Position numbers and translations under genes: made by a program
Shown here: piece after piece, positions 27,804 through 33,675 of the stretch
Layout of the letters: every line of letters begins with the position of its first letter
Numbering within the stretch: position 1 is the stretch's first letter
Source of the DNA: Sulfolobus tengchongensis
GTDB taxonomy: Archaea > Thermoproteota > Thermoprotei_A > Sulfolobales > Sulfolobaceae
Direction of reading: 5' to 3'
Length of the DNA stretch: 64,000 bases
NCBI RefSeq assembly: GCF_036967215.1
Contig: NZ_CP146016.1
Coordinates: 2,605,337-2,669,336 of the forward strand
Notes under the pieces: generated by a model
Databases searched by the model: none
What the model saw: the letters and a program-made list of their open reading frames with translations, nothing else
What the model was told of the DNA's origin: nothing

Positions 27804-28364
27804 TCAGAAACTGTTGTCAACGGCTTTCGTATGGCCCAGAAGCTCTGTTATTTTACGTCTAACGTAGTTGTAATCCCCTATCTGCTCAAATTCACCGAGA
27901 AGCATTGTAGTAATGTCGATCCCTTCAAAGTTCCACTTTACTGCTTCCCTGAGTTCTCTTTTCGTCGATATACCTAGGTACCAGGTCTTAGCGTTCAACC
28001 TTTTAGCAAACTCTACAAAATCTGCAATCTCATAATCTCTGTACTTTTCATTTGAAGCGAAACCCAACCAGACTTTTGTAAAACTGCTTAGCTCTTTGTA
28101 GATCTTTATAACGTCTTTACTTAATGAATGGACCGGAATAATGTATTCTACCTTATCTGGGACTTGGAGTTTATAGTAGATGTAGTCGGGATATATCGCT
28201 ATCTTTATAGTACTCCTTAAGGACCAAAGCTTCCTCAGATAATTAGTGTAGTTTCTTCTGAGTAGGTCCTTTTTACTGTCGAAAAACTCAGGGTATACTA
28301 AGATGTTAGGGAAGTCTTTCCTTATCCTCTCACCGTAGACCGTATGACCCATAGCTATTAGCAT
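27804..28364 (-). CDS. Hypothetical alpha/beta protein of the element
   Basis: I do not recognise this 186-residue protein. It has alternating strands and helices (KIAIYPDY, VEYIIPVHSLS, KVWLGFAS, AKTWYLGIS, EGIDITTM), suggestive of half or more of a TIM-barrel, vaguely like tRNA-guanine transglycosylase-type folds. The gene starts one base from operator-like site C and reads towards the IS607 element, which begins just past its stop. The C-terminus could have been shortened by the IS insertion. Function unknown. Confidence 0.6.
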   Translation of the reverse strand: MLIAMGHTVYGERIRKDFPNILVYPEFFDSKKDLLRRNYTNYLRKLWSLRSTIKIAIYPDYIYYKLQVPDKVEYIIPVHSLSKDVIKIYKELSSFTKVWLGFASNEKYRDYEIADFVEFAKRLNAKTWYLGISTKRELREAVKWNFEGIDITTMLLGEFEQIGDYNYVRRKITELLGHTKAVDNSF

Positions 28365-28365
28365 T

Positions 28366-28385
28366 CGTTAACCCCCCGGTTAACG
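28366..28385. promoter_or_regulatory. Operator-like repeat, site C (perfect)
   Basis: CGTTAAC, spacer CCCCCG, GTTAACG: perfect 7-bp arms. It abuts the start codon of the gene at 27804-28364, the position expected for a repressor covering the transcription start. Confidence 0.75.
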
Positions 28386-28464
28386 CTCTCTTCTGAGAGA
28401 AATTCTAGTTGAAGAAGAATGAAGAGAAGAACTGCAAAAATGAAGATAATGAAAAAGAAGGATC

Positions 28465-28752
28465 TCATTGTGAAGCCTCAGCTATAACCCATATTTCCAT
28501 TAATGTTTTCAATAATTTTCTTCCTTTTTCTGTAATTTTTATCACTCTTTTCACAGTGTTATGCCTACCTGGTTCATATGTTTCGTCTATTAATCCTAGT
28601 TCTTTTAGCATAGGGATTACAGTTCCATAAAAAGCCGATGGACTAATTTTAGTTTCTAGCTGTAACTCTAATATCGATTTAGGTGTATCTCTTAAGCTTT
28701 CAAGTCCCTTGAACACATGCTCACATCTCAAGGGGTTTGAGTTCCTTTTCAT
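28465..28752 (-). CDS. Winged-helix regulator, paralogue of 28845-29150
   Basis: The 95-residue protein has a PadR/MarR-like winged helix: NPLRCEHVFKGLESLRDTPKSILELQLETKISPSAFYGTVIPMLKELGLI, a wing, then ITEKGRKLLKTLMEIW. It shares NPLRCEH-F, KISP, and TEKGRKLL with the divergently transcribed neighbour, so the two arose by duplication. The shared 92-base promoter region carries an inverted repeat. Likely regulates itself and the element. Confidence 0.75.
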   Translation of the reverse strand: MKRNSNPLRCEHVFKGLESLRDTPKSILELQLETKISPSAFYGTVIPMLKELGLIDETYEPGRHNTVKRVIKITEKGRKLLKTLMEIWVIAEASQ

Positions 28753-28784
28753 AGCACTTTCTAAAATAGAAATTATTATTTTTA

Positions 28785-28822
28785 ACTTATAAGTCTTATG
28801 CTATACCTTATGATTTATAAGT
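28785..28822. promoter_or_regulatory. Symmetric divergent promoter with inverted repeat
   Basis: ACTTATAA (28785-28792) and TTATAAGT (28815-28822) form a perfect inverted repeat that doubles as TATA-like elements facing outwards. The spacer contains the direct repeat CTTATG (28795-28800 and 28807-28812). It is centred between the two divergent winged-helix genes and looks like a shared operator/promoter. Confidence 0.65.
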
Positions 28823-28844
28823 AACGCAAAAAAATATCTTAATT

Positions 28845-29150
28845 ATGGCTTACAAATTAGAAGACAGGAGAACTATGCCAAGAGATCTATCTAATCCGTT
28901 GAGATGTGAGCATTTATTCAGAATACTTTCAACGCTAGAAGAACCATGCTCTTTATCAGAATTGTGGGAAAAATCGAAAATAAGCCCTGGGATATACTAC
29001 AGCACTATAGAAAAGAACCTACTACAACTAGATTTAATAAGGTATGAGGAAAAGGGAAGGAGCACAATGGTCTATTTAACCGAAAAAGGTAGAAAATTAT
29101 TACAGGTTCTTAAGGATATAGGGTTCTCAAAAATTACAGAGATACGCTAA
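28845..29150 (+). CDS. Winged-helix regulator, paralogue of 28465-28752
   Basis: This 101-residue protein has NPLRCEHLFRILSTLEEPCSLSELWEKSKISPGIYYSTIEKNLLQLDLI, then YLTEKGRKLLQVLKDI: the same winged-helix plan as its divergent neighbour, with roughly a third of residues shared by eye. The N-terminal extension (AYKLEDRRTMPRDLS) is unique to this copy; an internal ATG 10 codons on could also start it. It converges with a small ORF at 29147-29317, overlapping by 4 bases. Confidence 0.75.
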   Translation: MAYKLEDRRTMPRDLSNPLRCEHLFRILSTLEEPCSLSELWEKSKISPGIYYSTIEKNLLQLDLIRYEEKGRSTMVYLTEKGRKLLQVLKDIGFSKITEIR

Positions 29151-29317
29151 TCTTTTTTATGTTCTTCTGAGAAATAAAACCTTAAGTCAAGTTCTTTTTC
29201 AATTTTAGATAATTCTTCTTCAAGAATATTGTAAGATTTTTCATCTAGTCTAGTTATCAGCTTTTCTCTTAATTTTAGTATAACGAATTTTGCACCTAGA
29301 TAATAGTCTCTATCCAT
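29147..29317 (-). CDS. Small charged helical protein, 56 residues
   Basis: This minus-strand ORF encodes MDRDYYLGAKFVILKLREKL, then a helical, charged stretch (ITRLDEKSYNILEEELSKIEKEL) ending FYFSEEHKKD. The predicted long amphipathic helix and the way it fills the space between the plus-strand regulator and operon suggest a real gene. No family recognised. Confidence 0.5.
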   Translation of the reverse strand: MDRDYYLGAKFVILKLREKLITRLDEKSYNILEEELSKIEKELDLRFYFSEEHKKD

Positions 29318-29439
29318 GTGTTAATCAATATACAAAAAGAAGACTGACAAAGCCGAAATTGCTCATGTTTTACCTTCTAAGTTATAAAGCAAAAGATTTA
29401 AATATCGCTTTCTACTTTAGAAAGTAATAGGTAACAAAA

Positions 29440-29772
29440 ATGTCCGTCCAAACCCTCAAACCCGTTAACCGGGGAGTTAACGGGATAAGTGAAAAAGATC
29501 TGATTTTTTTAATTGAGGCACTCGATAGGAAGGAAAGGAAACTAATATTCGAAAAATTTTCGGAGGATTTCAAGGAGGTCCTAACTAGGGCTGCAATGTA
29601 TAAGCTGACCAGGGGAGATACGCATTTGAAGAATGAGAGGATTCTATGGCTCATTGAGAATAATGAAGAAGCTAAGAAGTTTGTGTTAGACTTACTGAAA
29701 AAGAAGGCACAGAGGATGTTAGAGATTATAGAAAAACTGGAGGCTGAGGAGGAAGAAGGTGAGGAAGAATGA
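29440..29772 (+). CDS. Hypothetical helical protein, first gene of the element operon
   Basis: This 110-residue protein is unrecognised. It is rich in helices (LIFLIEALDRKERKLIFEKFSEDFKEVLTRA) and ends in a run of acidic residues (LEAEEEEGEEE). Operator-like site D lies inside its first 15 codons. A TATA-like ATTTAAATAT near 29397-29406 lies about 35 bases before the ATG. The stop overlaps the next start (ATGA). It heads a six-gene plus-strand cassette. Confidence 0.7.
   Translation: MSVQTLKPVNRGVNGISEKDLIFLIEALDRKERKLIFEKFSEDFKEVLTRAAMYKLTRGDTHLKNERILWLIENNEEAKKFVLDLLKKKAQRMLEIIEKLEAEEEEGEEE
29461..29484. promoter_or_regulatory. Operator-like repeat, site D (perfect, 9-bp arms)
   Basis: CCCGTTAAC, spacer CGGGGA, GTTAACGGG: the most complete copy of the repeat. 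It sits just inside the first gene of the operon, about 35 bases beyond the predicted transcription start, suited to blocking elongation or promoter clearance. Confidence 0.75.
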
Positions 29773-29978
29773 CTGAACAAGCAACAGAACTACACGAGTT
29801 ATTCACAGAACTCGATGAAAACATCAGAGAACTACTATCGCTAGTAAAAACACTGAAGATCGACTTTACTATACACGCAGATGATGAGGCAATAAGCAGA
29901 CTGGAGAAGTCACTATTCCTAGCTCAAAAAATAGAATCAAACCTATATTCTCTAAAAAGAGAGGTAGACGAACAATGA
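29769..29978 (+). CDS. Hypothetical coiled-coil protein, 69 residues
   Basis: A short acidic, helical protein (LHELFTELDENIRELLSLVKTL, SRLEKSLFLAQKIESNLYSLKREVDEQ) with two probable heptad-containing helices. It starts within the stop of the preceding gene and its stop overlaps the next start, so the genes are coupled. No family recognised. Confidence 0.65.
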   Translation: MTEQATELHELFTELDENIRELLSLVKTLKIDFTIHADDEAISRLEKSLFLAQKIESNLYSLKREVDEQ

Positions 29979-30043
29979 GAATAACTATACCATCACAATA
30001 TATTGAAAAAATTGGGGAAGAAATTGAAGGGGAAGAAGAATGA
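29975..30043 (+). CDS. Very small ORF, 22 residues, coupled to both neighbours
   Basis: ATG at 29975 overlaps the previous stop (ATGA), and the TGA at 30041-30043 overlaps the next ATG in the same way. The product is MRITIPSQYIEKIGEEIEGE plus two residues. Perfect start/stop nesting on both sides argues for translation. It may be a peptide or simply a coupling device. Confidence 0.45.
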   Translation: MRITIPSQYIEKIGEEIEGEEE

Positions 30044-30255
30044 CGCTTAGAGTTATTACTTTCAAAGTTGAGGAAGAACTTTTGGTAAAACTTGATCTAT
30101 ACTGCATTAACAATAGAAAAATAAGAAGTGAGGTCATCAGGGAAGCGATTGAATTCTATCTTGCATGTAAAAAATTCGGCAGAGTATATAGAAAGAATTC
30201 CATAGAAGAGAATTATAAAAATTCTATTACGAGGGTGCAAGAAAATAGTACTTAG
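30040..30255 (+). CDS. Ribbon-helix-helix (CopG/MetJ-like) DNA-binding protein
   Basis: The 71-residue protein starts with a beta-strand (LRVITFKVEEELLVKLDLYC) followed by NNRKIRSEVIREAIEFYL, the classic ribbon-helix-helix pattern of CopG-type repressors; a charged tail follows. Such proteins bind inverted repeats as dimers. It is one candidate reader of the GTTAAC repeats in this element. Confidence 0.78.
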   Translation: MTLRVITFKVEEELLVKLDLYCINNRKIRSEVIREAIEFYLACKKFGRVYRKNSIEENYKNSITRVQENST

Positions 30256-30265
30256 GTGAAGAAAG

Positions 30266-30562
30266 ATGACAATCAACGAAATTATTGAAGAGAATGAGGA
30301 ATTGCAGCTTAGATACAGTAAAGCTATAGATACTATCAGTAAGCTCGAAAATAAGATAAAGAAGCTTGAGAAAGAGAACGAAAGATTAAGAGAAGAGAAC
30401 ATTTCATTAAAAGAGGAAAACAAAAAGCTTCAGAAGCAAAATAATATTTTAATGAGGGCTATAGAAATTGCGATAGAGATTAAAGACTACAACAATCAGA
30501 AGGGATTTCTGAAAAAAGTTTTACAGAAAATTAAGGAGGAAACCGGGGAGTTAACAAGGTGA
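30266..30562 (+). CDS. Coiled-coil protein, 98 residues
   Basis: Almost the whole length is one long heptad-repeat coiled coil (LENKIKKLEKENERLREENISLKEENKKLQKQNNILMRAIEIA, described here only by its pattern of Leu/Ile every seventh position). It has a short basic tail. Probably oligomeric; function unknown. It overlaps the next start by 4 bases, with site E spanning its last codons. Confidence 0.7.
   Translation: MTINEIIEENEELQLRYSKAIDTISKLENKIKKLEKENERLREENISLKEENKKLQKQNNILMRAIEIAIEIKDYNNQKGFLKKVLQKIKEETGELTR
30538..30555. promoter_or_regulatory. Operator-like repeat, site E (one arm conserved)
   Basis: GGAAAC, spacer CGGGGA, GTTAAC, followed by AAGGTGAGG, which also supplies a Shine-Dalgarno-like GGTGAG region at the next start. 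Spacer identical to site D; left arm degenerate. Confidence 0.5.
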
Positions 30563-30864
30563 GGACATTGGCTCTATCGATGCCGTTAGTTATACCGAGG
30601 AGAAAGATATATAGAGGTCACAAGGGTTCTTACGAGTTTTATGTTATTTACATTCCTCAGGACTTCAACGATTTAATACCGATTCCGGCATTTATCACAT
30701 TATTATATAATAATGAGACGATCAAAGTAGGAGTTAGGAGGCCCTTCAAAGCCGGAAGGAATAAATACGCTGTAATACTCCCGAAGGATCTATCTCCTAT
30801 TTGGGAGAAGATTATTAAGGAAGGTAAGGAAGTGATTTTAGTTTTGGAGCACGTTTTAAGTTAG
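30559..30864 (+). CDS. Hypothetical protein, last gene of element operon
   Basis: A 101-residue basic protein with GTG start. The pattern of short strands (GSYEFYVIYIPQDF, TLLYNNETIKVGVRRPFKAGRNKYAVILPKDL) resembles a small beta-barrel or swapped-hairpin domain. VILPKDLSPIW could suit an AbrB-like fold, but I cannot assign it. It converges with the integrase, overlapping by 9 bases. Confidence 0.6.
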   Translation: MRTLALSMPLVIPRRKIYRGHKGSYEFYVIYIPQDFNDLIPIPAFITLLYNNETIKVGVRRPFKAGRNKYAVILPKDLSPIWEKIIKEGKEVILVLEHVLS

Positions 30865-32100
30865 TAGTTTTGGAGCGTGTTTCTCATATATTTCTCTAAG
30901 CTCTTCTTCTGAAAAAGGTAAGTAATGCTCTTGTAAGATTCTAAACTGATTTGGTGCTGTACGCCCCTGTAAAATATTTACTATCATCGGCGATACTCCT
31001 TGTTTAATCACATAACTTGCCCAAAATGCCCTCAAATCATATAGTCTGAATACTTTTCCCGCTCTTTGCATTGCCATCTTGATTTCTGCTCTTATCTTAT
31101 CTTCATTCATAGGAAAGAACTTCATCTTCCACTTTTCCACATCCTGCCCCAAAGCCTTAGGGCCTCCCCAGAACCTCTTTATATAATTTTCTCTGTATGG
31201 CAAATAGTTCTTCTCTATCCATTCTGCTGTCTTTTCATGTAAAAACGTTATGTAGGCCCGCTTCGTTTCGTTTTCCTTCATTAATTTGATCATTCTATGT
31301 TTCAGATCCACCTGGTCAACTTCGATAGTAAACAATTCCCCGGTTCTTAGTCCAGTCTCGGCGAGAAGAAGGAAATAAGTTTTAGCCCCTATTTCCTGGA
31401 CTTCATTAAAGATCTGTTTTAGTAAGTTTAATGAGAGACTTACGGGCTTATACTTAGTCCTCGGCTGAGGGATAGAGAAGCTATGATATAAGATTTGTGC
31501 TAGAATAGGATCCCGCGATTTTATTATTTCCTTAATAAATAGTTTTAATACAATTGCCATCTTCCTAGCTCTATGCGGACTTTCCTCCTCCTGCTCAAGA
31601 ATGTATTCTTTGATTTTGTCGGGTGAAATTACGTAGTTGATGTCCTTGAACACTCTGTTTATATACCTCCAGTGATCATCGAAAGTGTGTTTTGCCTTCT
31701 TCTTTTCCAACAACTTTCTGAAAGTTTGAAGATCCTCGGAAGTTACCGGATAAGAGTAGGATGCAGTTTTTATAAATTCACCTAAACTCCGCTGTAGCAA
31801 AGACAAGAATAACTCTCTGAATTCCGGATCCTTAGTTGCCTTCACTATGACTCCGATTGCCTCATTTATCCCTATTCTATTAATATCTATACTGTAGGTC
31901 AATCTTATTAGGTCATCTGGAGCTAAGTATTCTATTGCTTTCTCGACCACATTATCCGGTATTTTTCTCTTCTTACTTTTGTAACGCCACCAGCTAGACC
32001 TATCTATTCCTAATTCGTCATATGATATGCCATTTCTTAAGACTTCTTCAATTATCCTTATCTTTTGATCCTCCGTTAATCCGGAAACGTCAATTATCAT
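30856..32100 (-). CDS. int: Tyrosine recombinase integrase, pNOB8 type
   Basis: The 414-residue protein begins with a helix-turn-helix (ISYDELGIDRSSWWRYKSKKRKIP) and a core-binding region. The catalytic domain has Arg252 in AETGLRTGEL, Arg357 in YDLRAFWASY, Arg380 in ILQGRTAP and nucleophile Tyr393 in LQEHYLPF. The gene is not split by the attachment site, unlike SSV-type integrases, so it remains intact after integration as in pNOB8-type elements. It lies next to the intact tRNA-Phe, with inverted repeats at its promoter. It looks functional. Confidence 0.9.
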   Translation of the reverse strand: MIIDVSGLTEDQKIRIIEEVLRNGISYDELGIDRSSWWRYKSKKRKIPDNVVEKAIEYLAPDDLIRLTYSIDINRIGINEAIGVIVKATKDPEFRELFLSLLQRSLGEFIKTASYSYPVTSEDLQTFRKLLEKKKAKHTFDDHWRYINRVFKDINYVISPDKIKEYILEQEEESPHRARKMAIVLKLFIKEIIKSRDPILAQILYHSFSIPQPRTKYKPVSLSLNLLKQIFNEVQEIGAKTYFLLLAETGLRTGELFTIEVDQVDLKHRMIKLMKENETKRAYITFLHEKTAEWIEKNYLPYRENYIKRFWGGPKALGQDVEKWKMKFFPMNEDKIRAEIKMAMQRAGKVFRLYDLRAFWASYVIKQGVSPMIVNILQGRTAPNQFRILQEHYLPFSEEELREIYEKHAPKLLT

Positions 32101-32111
32101 ATCTAATCACT

Positions 32112-32144
32112 CTGATAAATATATCAGACACGTAGCTGATATAT
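32112..32144. promoter_or_regulatory. Inverted repeats upstream of the integrase
   Basis: ATATATCAG (32119-32127) and CTGATATAT (32136-32144) are perfect 9-bp arms with an 8-base spacer. CTGATA (32112-32117) and TATCAG (32122-32127) form a second, overlapping repeat. They cover the integrase promoter, 12-45 bases before its start. Autorepression sites or integrase arm sites. Confidence 0.6.
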
Positions 32145-32231
32145 GCGTTTCCATTTTCTTCCTCGGGCGTTGCCGATAATTCTCTTCATAAGAACGTAAA
32201 ATTCTTTCAATTCACGAGAAGAATTAGGGGA

Positions 32232-32270
32232 GTGCCGCCGCGGGGACTTGAACCCCGGACAACCCGGTCT
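32232..32270 (-). repeat. Proximal attachment site inside tRNA-Phe
   Basis: The other copy of the 39-base repeat at 24649-24687. It runs from two bases past the tRNA 3' end to the anticodon loop, so integration regenerated a complete tRNA-Phe here. Confidence 0.93.
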
Positions 32271-32306
32271 TCAGCCGGGCGCTCTCCCGGGCTGAGCTAC
32301 GGCGGC
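32234..32306 (-). tRNA. tRNA-Phe (GAA), integration target
   Basis: The minus strand folds with acceptor GCCGCCG/CGGCGGC, D-arm, anticodon stem CCCGG/CCGGG with loop CUGAAGA (anticodon GAA) and T-arm CCGGGGTTCAAGTCCCCG. There is no intron. A TATA-like GTTAAAAAGTC lies about 20-30 bases upstream on the minus strand. Its 3' half serves as the attachment site of the element. Confidence 0.94.
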
Positions 32307-32358
32307 ATTATAATAATAGAGATATGACTTTTTAACTTTTATTGTCATTAAATTTAGC

Positions 32359-32433
32359 AGGGACCTGGCGACACCCTTGGAGAACCCTAAATATTTAGGG
32401 TTCTATGAATTAGGGTCTCCAGAGGTCCCTACA
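32359..32433 (+). ncRNA. Structured RNA upstream of archaemetzincin (H/ACA-like or leader)
   Basis: AGGGACCT (32359-32366) pairs perfectly with AGGTCCCT (32423-32430), which is followed immediately by ACA. Inside is a 24-base perfect palindrome (32381-32404). The same 5' strand can alternatively pair with a second segment at 32410-32420 (ATTAGGGT-CTCC against GGAGA-ACCCTAA). A basal stem followed by ACA with an internal hairpin is the plan of an archaeal H/ACA guide; two competing pairings instead suggest a switching leader. A TATA-like TTTTAACTTTTA is about 20-25 bases upstream. Confidence 0.5.
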
Positions 32434-32445
32434 TTGGTGAACGTG

Positions 32446-32991
32446 ATGAAAGTTCTATTAGTCATCCTATCAAATATCGAAAAATCGATAATGGACGAGT
32501 TAATAGCTCATCTCTCGAACTATGGATTAAAGGTTGATATATTGTTTGACAGTAGAAAGTATCTACCAATATCCGCGTTCAATTGGGATAGATTACAATT
32601 TGATGCAGAAAAAGCCTTAAACTTCCTAAAGAACCTATATGATTTTAATTACGATTCAATCGTCTTTATTGTAGATGCAGATGGATATGTTAATAGCTAT
32701 AATTTTGTTTTTGGACTAACTATAGATAAAGTTGCTATAGTATTCACTAGTAGACTAAGAGAAGAGTTCTATAATAGAAAGCCCAATCCAACACTATTTA
32801 TGGAGAGACTAATAAAAGAAGTCACACATGAAATCGGCCATACACTTGGATTAAGCCACTGCAACAACATGGGCTGCGTGATGAATTTTAGCAATACAAT
32901 AGAGGATGTAGACAAAAAGGAGGCATATTTTTGTGAGAAATGCAAATATAAGGTTAATGAGAAATTGGCTAAATATCGACCACAAAGGTAA
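32446..32991 (+). CDS. amzA: Archaemetzincin, zinc metalloprotease
   Basis: A 181-residue archaemetzincin. The family motif HEIGHTLGLSHCNNMGCVM contains the zinc-binding His residues, catalytic Glu and the two extra Cys; a second zinc site uses FCEKCKYK. I start at the ATG at 32446, preceded by GGTGA five bases upstream and matching homologues that begin MKVLLVILSN. An upstream ATG at 32377 is in frame but lies inside the structured RNA. The 3' end overlaps the convergent archease gene by 23 bases. Confidence 0.93.
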   Translation: MKVLLVILSNIEKSIMDELIAHLSNYGLKVDILFDSRKYLPISAFNWDRLQFDAEKALNFLKNLYDFNYDSIVFIVDADGYVNSYNFVFGLTIDKVAIVFTSRLREEFYNRKPNPTLFMERLIKEVTHEIGHTLGLSHCNNMGCVMNFSNTIEDVDKKEAYFCEKCKYKVNEKLAKYRPQR

Positions 32992-33388
32992 TAATGTATT
33001 CATCATCTATCTTCTCTATCGATAACTGATGATAGGTCATAGCTTTCACCACAGTTCTACGTTCATGCTTCGTTAAATCAAACTTCTCTCCCCATGCCCG
33101 TCCTTCCAGAGTAATAGTATCTTGGTCTATCATTATCTCAAATTTACTGAAAAGTAATAGCTCAGAGTCGTAATAATAAAGTAGTTCCTCTATCCACTTA
33201 TATAATAGATTCTCCAAATCGTAACCATTCAAATAAATTTCCCTAAATATAACTGGACTAACCTTAGATGTATCAGTAATGATCTCAAATACACCTAATG
33301 CTGCATTAGAAAATGCTTCTTCTAAGGATTTGCCATAGGCCTTAACGCCTATGTCAGCTGTATGCTCGAAGAACTCGAACTGCTTCAT
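32969..33388 (-). CDS. Archease, tRNA ligase activator
   Basis: This 139-residue protein is an archease: FEFFEHTADIGVKAYGKSLEEAFSNAALGVFEIITD at the N-terminus and KAMTYHQL near the C-terminus, with the conserved Asp/His residues of the metal site (HTADIG, YHQL). Archease speeds guanylylation and turnover of RtcB-type RNA ligase, which joins exons of tRNA and of spliced mRNAs such as cbf5. Monocistronic. Confidence 0.93.
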   Translation of the reverse strand: MKQFEFFEHTADIGVKAYGKSLEEAFSNAALGVFEIITDTSKVSPVIFREIYLNGYDLENLLYKWIEELLYYYDSELLLFSKFEIMIDQDTITLEGRAWGEKFDLTKHERRTVVKAMTYHQLSIEKIDDEYIITFVVDI

Positions 33389-33436
33389 ATAACTTTATAA
33401 CACTTCATAACATTAATAGTTAATTGATGATGTGAA

Positions 33437-33535
33437 ATGGGAGGAAGGCAAAAAACTACACTATTTATGACAAAAGAAGTTAAGAAAGAAAGAAAAAGTG
33501 GTAGTCAGACTAATCCTCAACCTTCTTCAAAATAA
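33437..33535 (+). CDS. Small basic protein, 32 residues (tentative)
   Basis: The ORF reads MGGRQKTTLFMTKEVKKERK then SGSQTNPQPSSK, very basic with a Ser/Gln/Pro tail, reminiscent of disordered ends of ribosomal proteins. Its 3' end overlaps the convergent CedA2-like gene by about 26 bases. No clear Shine-Dalgarno is visible. Coordinates may be off by one. Confidence 0.35.
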   Translation: MGGRQKTTLFMTKEVKKERKSGSQTNPQPSSK

Positions 33536-33665
33536 ACTTATTTATTATGACTAAAATAAAGACAATTATAGTAGTATAAATGATAATATAATAGTTTTTC
33601 GAATACAGGAATGCAGCTATACTATCTATGGTCAATAGAAATATCATTAAATCCCGACTTTTCAT
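33510..33665 (-). CDS. cedA2: Small two-TM membrane protein, CedA2 candidate
   Basis: From the ATG at 33665 the 51-residue product MKSRDLMIFLLTIDSIAAFL continues to a second hydrophobic segment (YYIIIYTTIIVFILVIINKF) and a KKVED tail. A strong GGTGAG lies 5 bases before the ATG and overlaps the CedA stop, so it is cotranslated with CedA. In the Ced DNA-import system a small two-TM protein, CedA2, accompanies CedA and CedA1. The name rests on position and topology. Confidence 0.65.
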   Translation of the reverse strand: MKSRDLMIFLLTIDSIAAFLYSKNYYIIIYTTIIVFILVIINKFILKKVED

Positions 33666-33675
33666 ATTTTCTCAC

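Larger units (their letters stand above)
24649..32270. mobile_element. Integrated element in tRNA-Phe, about 7.6 kb
   Basis: The element is bounded by a 39-base perfect direct repeat (24649-24687 and 32232-32270). The right copy is the 3' half of an intact tRNA-Phe, and the left copy is an isolated tRNA fragment. Inside lie a pNOB8-type tyrosine integrase next to the intact tRNA, small tightly packed genes of unknown function, three winged-helix proteins, a ribbon-helix-helix protein, and an IS607-family insertion. No replication initiator, capsid or conjugation gene is visible, so it may be a satellite, a degraded plasmid or a non-replicating integrative element. Without the IS and the transporter fragment it is about 5.3 kb. 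Confidence 0.88.

Noticed and set aside
29412-29780. 122-residue Ser/Phe-rich minus-strand ORF
   Set aside because: It is the reverse-frame shadow of the operon's first gene and has the low-complexity composition typical of antisense ORFs over acidic coding sequence.
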